Assembly (NCBI GenBank): GCA_025966435.1
Contig: JAICRQ010000198.1
Span: forward strand, 1-6,567
DNA length: 6,567 nt
Direction of reading: 5' to 3'
Source: Anaerolineales bacterium
Lineage (GTDB): Bacteria; Chloroflexota; Anaerolineae; Anaerolineales; Villigracilaceae
Shown here: piece by piece, positions 1-4,472 of the stretch
Numbering within the stretch: position 1 is the stretch's first letter
Layout: each line of letters begins with the position of its first letter
Translations under genes and position numbers: made by a program
Notes under the pieces: generated by a model
Databases searched by the model: none
The model's input: the letters and a program-made list of their open reading frames with translations, nothing else
What the model was told of the DNA's origin: nothing

Positions 1-80
1 AGGATGACCGGGATGAGGAGCAGGATTAAGGTTTGAAAGGTGAAACGTTTTGTCGTGGGTTGAGAAGATGCTTGAGTCAT
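1..80 (-). CDS. N-terminus of a membrane protein, possibly a metal transporter (partial)
   Basis: Only the first 26 codons are in the window; the gene leaves through the left edge. The start ATG (complement of 78-80) is preceded by AGAGGTG, so the start is well supported. The peptide begins MTQASSQPTTKRFTFQ and continues into TLILLLIPVI: a short polar, basic cytoplasmic head followed by the start of a hydrophobic helix. This suggests an integral membrane or membrane-anchored protein. It lies 9 bp downstream of the multicopper oxidase stop and has no room for its own promoter, so it should share the oxidase operon and its metalloregulator-like promoter. A metal permease, for example of the ZIP class, would fit that setting, but 26 residues cannot establish a family. 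The gene's existence is fairly sure; its function is a guess. Confidence 0.75.
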   Translation of the reverse strand, partial: MTQASSQPTTKRFTFQTLILLLIPVI

Positions 81-84
81 GGGT

Positions 85-91
85 CACCTCT
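85..91 (-). promoter_or_regulatory. Shine-Dalgarno overlapping the upstream stop codon
   Basis: Read on the minus strand, the oxidase stop and the next start form TAGAGGTGACCCATG. The ribosome site AGAGGTG uses two bases of the TAG stop and lies 4 bases before the ATG. Ribosomes ending on the oxidase finish directly on the start site of the next gene, so the pair is probably translationally coupled. Confidence 0.8.
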
Positions 92-1133
92 ACGCTAGCA
101 CTTCGAACATGCCGTTCCAACCGAGCTCGGCAAACTCAGTCACGTGAGCATGGAACATATACATGCCGGGATACTTGTAGCTGAATTCCAGAATACCGCG
201 CTGCGCCTGCCCCTGGATAATCGTGTCGGTAAACTCGCTGGGGATGAGGCTTGTACCTGTGGGGTAGTAGTTAAAGAAATTTGCGTGCAGGTGAAACGAG
301 TTCAGCAGGTCAAATTCCAGGATATTCACAAGGTAGATGCGTACCGTTTCGCCCACGCGGATCTGGATAGGATGATTCTGATAATGGAACGGGATGCCAT
401 TGACCGCATAGAAATCGTTGGCGTCGTCAAAGTCGATGTCAATGCCGTTCATCACCATAACCATTTCGCGGTCCACGGGCGGACGTCCCTCTTTGGGATC
501 GACAATGAACGCGCCGTAGAGTCCCTTGGCGATGTGGCGTGCCAGCGGGAAGACATGGCAGTGATAGAGGTGCAGACCGAACGGTTCCGCATCGAACTCG
601 TAGATGAAACTGCCGCCTGGCTCCACAAGCCCACCAGGACCCGTGCCGGGGACGCCGTCCATTTCACCTGGATGAAAGCCGTGAAAGTGCATGGAGTGTG
701 GATGGTTGCTTCCATTGCTGAGGTGGATTCGGATACGATCGCCCTCTGTGGCTCGAATCGTCGGACCTGGGATCCGTCCGTTGTACGTCCAGGCGGGGAA
801 TTCAATGCCGGGAATGACTTCGATATTCTTGTTCAGCGCAACGATCTTATACTCGCGCAGGGTCCGACCATCCGGTAATGTCGATACTTCGCCGTAATCG
901 AAATCCGTCAGGATATCGGTGGGGTTGAACCCGTTGGCTTCATGGTCTACCTCTCCCACCGTACCGGGCAAATCGCCATGATCCCCTTGCTGCATGACAT
1001 GAGATGTATGCGTCTCTACAGGTTGATCCGTCGCATGTTGATGACGGTTTTGTGTCAGAGTGGTCGCGCCCGCCGTGCCCAGGACGGCGAGTCCACCCAC
1101 TTTGAGAAAGTCTCTTCTGGATAAAGGCTTCAT
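90..1133 (-). CDS. Tat-exported two-domain (type C) multicopper oxidase
   Basis: 347-residue blue copper oxidase that couples one-electron oxidation of a substrate (organic, Cu+, Fe2+ or Mn2+ in this family) to reduction of O2 to water. The N-terminus carries a twin-arginine motif (SRRDFLK, 5-11) and a hydrophobic stretch to about 25, so it should be exported folded. A His-rich linker (31-64) follows. Cupredoxin domain 1 has HPHSMHFHG (144-152) and HCHVFPLARHIAKGLYG (191-207): His146, Cys192 and His200 fit a type 1 copper site, and Leu205 takes the axial position where nitrite reductases have Met. Domain 2 keeps HLH (281-283) and FHAHVTEF (327-334), where Ala329 replaces the type 1 Cys. Type 1 copper in domain 1 only is the type C two-domain pattern; these enzymes form trimers with the trinuclear copper cluster at domain interfaces. 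The start is supported by AAGGAG five bases upstream. Substrate unknown; the promoter box suggests a metal-related role. Confidence 0.93.
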   Translation of the reverse strand: MKPLSRRDFLKVGGLAVLGTAGATTLTQNRHQHATDQPVETHTSHVMQQGDHGDLPGTVGEVDHEANGFNPTDILTDFDYGEVSTLPDGRTLREYKIVALNKNIEVIPGIEFPAWTYNGRIPGPTIRATEGDRIRIHLSNGSNHPHSMHFHGFHPGEMDGVPGTGPGGLVEPGGSFIYEFDAEPFGLHLYHCHVFPLARHIAKGLYGAFIVDPKEGRPPVDREMVMVMNGIDIDFDDANDFYAVNGIPFHYQNHPIQIRVGETVRIYLVNILEFDLLNSFHLHANFFNYYPTGTSLIPSEFTDTIIQGQAQRGILEFSYKYPGMYMFHAHVTEFAELGWNGMFEVLA

Positions 1134-1159
1134 AGAATCTCCTTGCAGCTAAAACAAAA

Positions 1160-1184
1160 TTTAGGCTTACCTAAATATTTTAGG
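1160..1184 (-). promoter_or_regulatory. DtxR/IdeR/MntR-like metalloregulator operator
   Basis: Three hexamers alternate in orientation: TTTAGG (1160-1165), CCTAAA (1170-1175) and TTTAGG (1179-1184). They make two overlapping perfect dyads. On the minus strand these are TTTAGGTAAGCCTAAA and CCTAAAATATTTAGG. The first closely matches the TTAGGTTAGCCTAA core of DtxR-family boxes (DtxR, IdeR, SirR). The second covers the whole -10 hexamer and the first covers the start point, so a bound repressor would block polymerase. Control by iron or manganese is an inference from the family consensus; no regulator gene is in the window. Confidence 0.65.
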
Positions 1185-1205
1185 CGAAAAAAAGAACCGC
1201 GTCAA
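1177..1205 (-). promoter_or_regulatory. Sigma-70-type promoter of the multicopper oxidase operon
   Basis: On the minus strand TTGACG (complement of 1200-1205) and TAAAAT (complement of 1177-1182) are separated by exactly 17 bases, with five of six matches to consensus in each box. Transcription should start near 1170, giving a leader of about 36 bases before the oxidase ATG, with AAGGAG at 1139-1144. The -35 box lies inside the terminator hairpin of the preceding gene. Confidence 0.8.
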
Positions 1206-1220
1206 GGGCGCGGCTCCTTT
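1187..1220 (-). terminator. Intrinsic terminator after the small membrane protein gene
   Basis: On the minus strand GAGCCGCG (complement of 1209-1216), a 7-base loop, then CGCGGTTC (complement of 1194-1201) form an 8-bp stem with one G-T pair. Seven Ts follow (complement of 1187-1193). The stem can be extended by pairing AAAG (complement of 1217-1220) with the first Ts. It lies 22 bp after the stop of the two-helix protein. The hairpin carries the -35 hexamer of the oxidase promoter in its loop and right arm. Confidence 0.85.
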
Positions 1221-1242
1221 CATTTTTCGTAAGTGGAGCGAA

Positions 1243-1413
1243 TTATTTTCTTCGCCGTAACCACTTCCCTCCGGATACGAGCGAAATCAATACAAATGCA
1301 ATTGCAATCCATGTAAATGCGGTTTGATCTGTAGCAAGCCCAATGGTAAGAAATACCAATCCCAGGATGAGAAAAATCATCGACAAACGTTTACGCGGCT
1401 GTTGTTTTGTCAT
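1243..1413 (-). CDS. Small two-helix membrane protein of unknown function
   Basis: 56-residue protein read from the ATG at 1413 (MTKQQPRKR...). A basic head (QQPRKR) is followed by a first hydrophobic helix (SMIFLILGLVFLTIGLA), a short polar turn (TDQT), a second helix (AFTWIAIAFVLISLVSG) and a basic tail (KWLRRRK). By the positive-inside rule both ends should be cytoplasmic, giving a hairpin in the membrane. An in-frame ATG five codons earlier (1428) gives 61 residues, but neither start has a Shine-Dalgarno. A TATAAT box lies between the two, so the internal start on a leaderless mRNA is preferred. The gene is followed by its own strong terminator, which argues that it is real and monocistronic. 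No family recognised. Its start is separated from the ATP-grasp gene by a divergent intergenic region. Confidence 0.65.
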   Translation of the reverse strand: MTKQQPRKRLSMIFLILGLVFLTIGLATDQTAFTWIAIAFVLISLVSGGKWLRRRK

Positions 1414-1419
1414 GCTGTG

Positions 1420-1425
1420 ATTATA
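1420..1425 (-). promoter_or_regulatory. Perfect -10 box placing transcription start at the ATG
   Basis: TATAAT on the minus strand is followed by CACAGC and then the ATG at 1413. A start point at the usual 7 bases after the -10 would be the A of that ATG, giving a leaderless message. No convincing -35 is seen at 16-18 bases upstream; TATG directly before the box is only a loose extended -10. Confidence 0.5.
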
Positions 1426-1459
1426 CATAAGTTATTCAGGATCACTTCACTAGAATTGA

Positions 1460-1471
1460 AAGGATATCCTT
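1460..1471. repeat. 12-bp perfect palindrome in the divergent intergenic region
   Basis: AAGGATATCCTT is a perfect dyad lying between the -10 of the small membrane protein and the promoter of the ATP-grasp gene. It may be an operator, but only one copy is seen. Confidence 0.35.
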
Positions 1472-1540
1472 GTTTTCCGCCTTCTCTTAGTCGTTTCGTG
1501 ATTACTGAGATCATTGAAAAAGTTTTAATATTCAATAGTA

Positions 1541-1568
1541 TTGTCATCGTGTGAGTTTATGTCATAAT
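1541..1568 (+). promoter_or_regulatory. Candidate promoter of the ATP-grasp gene
   Basis: TTGTCA (1541-1546) and CATAAT (1563-1568) are 16 bases apart, each with five of six consensus matches, in an AT-rich region upstream of the gene. The predicted start near 1575 leaves about a 40-base leader with AGAGG at 1605-1609. An odd dyad CAATA-G-TATTG (1533-1543) touches the -35, and TGTCAT recurs at 1542 and 1560. Confidence 0.6.
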
Positions 1569-1615
1569 AAGAAATAATGTTTGCTAATAACCCTTTGCGT
1601 TAAAAGAGGTGAATG

Positions 1616-2584
1616 ATGCGCATTTGCATTCTAACAGATGAAGTACCCGAAGATTTCGATCCCGCGCCGTATATGCAGGGGTTTGACTGGGAGATGGTCA
1701 CGATGACCGACCCTGTGATCGAAGTCCTTCGCCAACTGGATGCACGCAATGAGTTCGATGTCTATCTGAATATCTGCGAAGGCTATGAAAGGGATGATGA
1801 TTCCGATTGGGAGTATGAGGGGATCGACGTCATCAAAGCGCTGGAAAAGCTAAACCTTCCCTTCACCGGAGCAGACTCCAGCTTCTTCGACCCCACCCGC
1901 GAAGAGATGCAGGCAGCCGCCGATGCACATGGAGTCGGTTTTGCAAAGGGTTATCAGGTAAAGAGCGTGGAGGAAGCACAACAGCTTGTTAAGAATTTGC
2001 GGTATCCAATCATGGTCAAGCACCCTAAAAGTTACGGAAGTACAGGGATGTTCCGCGAGTCCCGTGTAGATACGCCTGAGCAGTTGGCGAAGCAGGTCGA
2101 GCGCGTTTGCAGTGAATTTGGCGCGGCGCGCATGGAAGAGTTCATCGTGGGGAAGGAGTACAACGTGCTCGTTGTCGATGACCCCGATAACCCGGAGAAT
2201 CCGATTGCGTACCCGCCTACAGAACTGGTCTTCCCACCCGGTGAGGAATTCTGGCACACGGACGTGAAATGGGATTACAACGTTCCCTTCGATTTCAAGG
2301 AAGTGACCGATCCTGAGCTGATCGCCCGCCTGCACGATACTGCCATCGGCATGTACAAAGCCATGCACGGCGTGTCCTACGGGCGCTGTGACATCCGTAT
2401 GAATGAGCAGGGAGAGTTATTCATCCTGGAGATCAACCCAAACCCCGCTATCATGCTCAAGCCTGAAGAGTATGGACCAGCGGACTATATGATCCTGTAT
2501 GACGAAGGCGGCTACAAGCTTTTCTTCGAGCGAATCATTCGGAACGCGCTCACACGCCAGAAGCAGAGAGCCGCCGCGAATTAA
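1616..2584 (+). CDS. ATP-grasp ligase related to D-alanine-D-alanine ligase
   Basis: 322-residue soluble ATP-grasp enzyme, expected to activate a carboxylate as an acyl phosphate with ATP and join it to an amine or similar. Numbering uses the second of two adjacent ATGs, because AGAGG at 1605-1609 is 6 bases before it; starting at 1613 adds one Met. Seen in order: LNICEGY (51-57) in the N-terminal domain; PFTGADSSFFDPTREEM (82-98), like the Ddl linker but with no Lys at the usual DK position; YPIMVKHPKSYGSTGM (130-145) with ATP-binding Lys135; MEEFIVGKEYNV (173-184); RCDIRM (257-262) and LEINPNP (271-277), where Asp259, Glu272 and Asn274 match the Mg2+ ligands of Ddl in spacing. The Ddl substrate motif after the Asn (NTxPGMT...S) is replaced by NPNPAIMLKPEEYG, so D-Ala-D-Ala is unlikely to be the product. 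No partner gene is adjacent. Family sure, substrate unknown. Confidence 0.88.
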   Translation: MRICILTDEVPEDFDPAPYMQGFDWEMVTMTDPVIEVLRQLDARNEFDVYLNICEGYERDDDSDWEYEGIDVIKALEKLNLPFTGADSSFFDPTREEMQAAADAHGVGFAKGYQVKSVEEAQQLVKNLRYPIMVKHPKSYGSTGMFRESRVDTPEQLAKQVERVCSEFGAARMEEFIVGKEYNVLVVDDPDNPENPIAYPPTELVFPPGEEFWHTDVKWDYNVPFDFKEVTDPELIARLHDTAIGMYKAMHGVSYGRCDIRMNEQGELFILEINPNPAIMLKPEEYGPADYMILYDEGGYKLFFERIIRNALTRQKQRAAAN

Positions 2585-2595
2585 TGGATGGCGGC

Positions 2596-2614
2596 ATGGC
2601 AAGTCATTTGCCAT
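2596..2614 (+). other. Hairpin just after the ATP-grasp stop codon
   Basis: ATGGCAA (2596-2602) and TTGCCAT (2608-2614) form a perfect 7-bp stem with a 5-base loop, 11 bases after the stop. GGATGGC (2586-2592) could instead pair with GCCATCC (2610-2616), so two exclusive folds exist. No T-run follows; it probably acts in mRNA 3' end stability or with the terminator downstream. Confidence 0.45.
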
Positions 2615-2637
2615 CCACAGACCCCATTAAAGAAAGA

Positions 2638-2657
2638 CCCGCACTATTAGGTGCGGG
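2638..2657. terminator. Bidirectional terminator between convergent genes
   Basis: CCCGCAC (2638-2644), loop TATTAG and GTGCGGG (2651-2657) form a perfect GC-rich 7-bp stem. On the plus strand it is followed by CTTCTGTTTCC, on the minus strand by TCTTTCTTTAAT. It serves the ATP-grasp gene from the left and the ankyrin gene from the right. The TAA stop of the ankyrin gene (complement of 2647-2649) is inside the loop. Confidence 0.75.
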
Positions 2658-3066
2658 CTTCTGTTTCCTGGCTGGAGAGAGAGTTCAAATACTCATACAC
2701 CTGGAGGGCTTCATTTCCGCCAGCCTGTGCATGAGCGATCAGCGGGATGCCATGCGGACCCAAACCGTTGAGCGCCTCGGGGTAGGTTTCCAGGGTTGCT
2801 CTAACAATGTCCAGGTGCCCGAGCATAGCGGCGGCGAAGAGATCGAGGCGGGCGCCATGTTCGAGCAGATATACGGCAATGTCCCTTCTGCCCATGTGAG
2901 CCGCTGCGCCCAGGCCTGTTTCCCAATCCCCGCCGCCCCAATCCCAGGCACTATTAACCAGCGCAGGCACCTCGGCGAGCAATTCTTTGACTCGATCCAG
3001 GTCGCCGTGCGCGTTTCCGACAAACTCCTGCACAAGGCTTGCTTCCAGAGCGGGTTTTTTCTCCAT
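2647..3066 (-). CDS. Small ankyrin-repeat protein
   Basis: 139 residues from the ATG at 3066, chosen because AGGAG lies 5 bases upstream; an in-frame ATG at 3093 has no ribosome site. Ankyrin-type helix pairs recur: FVGNAHGDLDRVKELLAEVPALVN (15-38), then GLGAAAHMGRRDIAVYLLEHGARLD (51-75), then LFAAAMLGHLDIVRATLETYPEALN (76-100), and a last degenerate unit with IPLIAHAQAGGNEALQVYEYL (107-127). The G-x(L/R)D(I/L)V...LL spacing is the ankyrin signature. There is no signal peptide or membrane segment, so it is probably a cytoplasmic protein-binding module with no catalytic site; such short repeat proteins are common and the partner cannot be deduced. It converges on the ATP-grasp gene and ends within the shared terminator. 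No convincing promoter is identified; an AT-rich stretch at 3100-3145 (minus strand TAATAT, TATAAT) is the likely location. Confidence 0.85.
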   Translation of the reverse strand: MEKKPALEASLVQEFVGNAHGDLDRVKELLAEVPALVNSAWDWGGGDWETGLGAAAHMGRRDIAVYLLEHGARLDLFAAAMLGHLDIVRATLETYPEALNGLGPHGIPLIAHAQAGGNEALQVYEYLNSLSSQETEART

Positions 3067-3169
3067 TTTTTCTCCTATATCATTAAGACGCACAATGACT
3101 CAAGAAATATTACGTTTTAAACCTGACTTTATTATATTTCGATTTTGTTCCTCTCGAGCACGTCCGCGG

Positions 3170-3251
3170 TAACCGGCTGTAGGAACGGGGTTTATACCTA
3201 ATAACGCTTTACAGCGTGCGTCTGTTCCGCTGTCCATCTAGCCCTTGGTTA
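3170..3251. repeat. Imperfect long hairpin, possible relic recombination site
   Basis: TAACC-GGCT (3170-3178) pairs with AGCC-CTT-GGTTA (3240-3251) through 5 and 4 base pairs with a three-base bulge. Inside, GGAAC (3182-3186) pairs with GTTCC (3224-3228), and ACGCT-TTAC-AGCGT (around 3204-3217) forms a small hairpin. The outer TAAC/GTTA pairing recalls attC outer boxes, but the right box GTTAGTG departs from GTTRRRY and no 7-base left box is present. Structured, identity unclear. Confidence 0.35.
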
Positions 3252-3314
3252 GTGTTGTTACATAGAGAGTTTGAATGCGGATATACTTTGCCGTGTAGAA
3301 TGTACCAACCTTGC

Positions 3315-3374
3315 AATCTAATTTCTATATTAATTTGGGAATTAGTTTGTAAGAAGTCCAACGGCAATTAGATT
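3315..3374. repeat. 9-bp inverted repeat before the lipoprotein gene
   Basis: AATCTAATT (3315-3323) and AATTAGATT (3366-3374) are perfect reverse complements separated by 42 bases in an AT-rich stretch. A chance origin is possible given the base composition. Confidence 0.35.
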
Positions 3375-3419
3375 TGAATCAGACTAACTGTATTTGACTG
3401 GTTCTTTGAAGAATAAGAA

Positions 3420-4310
3420 ATGACAAAGATATTCCTGAGTTCAATGATGGTTTTCTTTCTGGTCGCTGCTTGTAATGGGGAGAAAGATATCACAACAGTG
3501 TTTCCATCCATTACGCCAGAACCGAGCTTCACGCCAACTTTTACACCAACAAAGATTCGCCCGACCAGGACTTTTCCTCCACCTCCAACTCGCACTCCGT
3601 TTCCGGATTACCAAACCAGACAGGTAATTTTTAATTATTATGTAGTCGGTAACCATGCCGACTATAATCTGTTCTTTGCACCAGAATCTTGTTGCTCTAT
3701 TACGAGAATGGTGTTGTATAACGATGGGCAATTGCTAATAGCGGATAAAGCTAACACATACAAACAAAAGGTTTTATCGCCAGCTGAAATCAAAGAGTTT
3801 CTGTCGAAGCTAGAGACTTTAGGTTTCTACTCCCTCGAATCAAATCAACAACACGATCCAACAGATAAACTATATGATTTCGGAAACAATTATCAAGAGA
3901 GTTTTGATGCTCTGCGAGACTGCATTTTCGTCGATGCCGACAGGTCAAGAAATCTTTGTGTTTATGAACCTAATCTACAGTTTTTGATACCAAAGATGAA
4001 GAATATTATCAAATATCTTGATGAATATGAGCCGGCAGGTATGACTCCTTATTACCCAGACCGTATTTTCTTGTCAATAGAAACAATAGACCCTGCCACC
4101 GAAAACCTGCCTGCAACAGCAATCCCCTGGGACGAACACTTCCGGGAAATGCCTAGTGCAACTGTATATCTTGATGGGGAGATGGCTAAAGAAATCTTCA
4201 TGCTTTTTGCCAGCAAAGAGAACGGCATAGTATTTTCGCAAAATGGCAATGAATACATGGTATATATTCGTGTCATATTACCTCATGAAAAGTTGACGAA
4301 TGCAAACTAG
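3420..4310 (+). CDS. Secreted lipoprotein with Thr-Pro linker, function unknown
   Basis: 296 residues. The N-terminus MTKIFLSSMMVFFLVAAC is a lipoprotein signal: one Lys, a hydrophobic core and lipobox LVAAC with the lipidated Cys at 18. A low-complexity linker rich in Thr and Pro follows (TPEPSFTPTFTPT near 32-44, then TRTFPPPPTRTPFP to 62), a style common in secreted Chloroflexota proteins. The globular part (about 65-296) has two visible pieces: one with RMVLYNDGQLLI, LSPAEIKEFLSKLETLGFY (119-137) and Cys91, Cys92, Cys168 and Cys180, and a C-terminal piece ending in NGNEYMVYIRVILP. I recognise no family. No Shine-Dalgarno is visible before the ATG, and the gene is plainly AT-richer than its neighbours, suggesting a different origin. 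An attC-like hairpin begins 8 bases after the stop, as expected of a gene cassette. It is probably anchored on the outer face of the membrane. Confidence 0.8.
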   Translation: MTKIFLSSMMVFFLVAACNGEKDITTVFPSITPEPSFTPTFTPTKIRPTRTFPPPPTRTPFPDYQTRQVIFNYYVVGNHADYNLFFAPESCCSITRMVLYNDGQLLIADKANTYKQKVLSPAEIKEFLSKLETLGFYSLESNQQHDPTDKLYDFGNNYQESFDALRDCIFVDADRSRNLCVYEPNLQFLIPKMKNIIKYLDEYEPAGMTPYYPDRIFLSIETIDPATENLPATAIPWDEHFREMPSATVYLDGEMAKEIFMLFASKENGIVFSQNGNEYMVYIRVILPHEKLTNAN

Positions 4311-4317
4311 TAAAACC

Positions 4318-4440
4318 AGCCAACATAGCATGCACCGGACGGCTGGGAGTGTGCGCGTTTTACGGATTGTTTCCACCTTGAGCAGCTTCCCATTTCCGGG
4401 CGTTTTTCTCCTCAGCCGCCGGTAACGCGAACCGTTGAGC
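4318..4440 (+). other. Candidate integron attC recombination site
   Basis: The right end, GTTGAGC (4434-4440), fits the attC R' consensus GTTRRRY. The left end, AGCCAAC (4318-4324), gives CAAC/GTTG pairing though it departs from RYYYAAC at one base. Between unpaired spacers of 9-10 bases lies a long stem: ACCGG (4334-4338) and CGGCTG (4340-4345) pair with CAGCCG and CCGGT (4413-4423), leaving A4339 extra-helical, then GGAG (4346-4349) pairs with CTCC (4408-4411) with T4412 bulged. GGTAAC before the right spacer resembles L' boxes. Single-base bulges on an imperfect stem, and a position between one stop codon (4310) and the next start (4473), are attC traits. A non-mobile hairpin remains possible. 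Confidence 0.6.
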
Positions 4441-4472
4441 GAGAGAACGCGCAACAAAAGTAAAGAGAATTT

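Larger units (their letters stand above)
3067..3419. other. Gene-free intergenic region with inverted repeats
   Basis: Between the ankyrin start and the lipoprotein start no open frame with a ribosome site is seen. The left part is the leader and promoter zone of the ankyrin gene. The middle (3160-3255) is GC-richer and able to fold. The right part is AT-rich. A modest plus-strand promoter, TTGAAT (3271-3276) with TGTAGA (3294-3299) at 17 bases, could serve the lipoprotein gene. A short minus-strand frame around 3135-3240 resembles no family that I can name. Confidence 0.5.

Noticed and set aside
144..878. Long open frame on the plus strand opposite the multicopper oxidase
   Set aside because: It lies entirely antisense to a gene with clear copper motifs, has no ribosome site and no recognisable domain; it is a shadow of biased codon use.
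2739..3035. Alternative minus-strand frame inside the ankyrin gene
   Set aside because: It overlaps the ankyrin-repeat frame, has no repeats or domain and no ribosome site.
3135..3240. Possible transposase remnant on the minus strand of the gene-free region
   Set aside because: A short frame reads through, but no catalytic motif, terminal repeats or target duplication could be seen.
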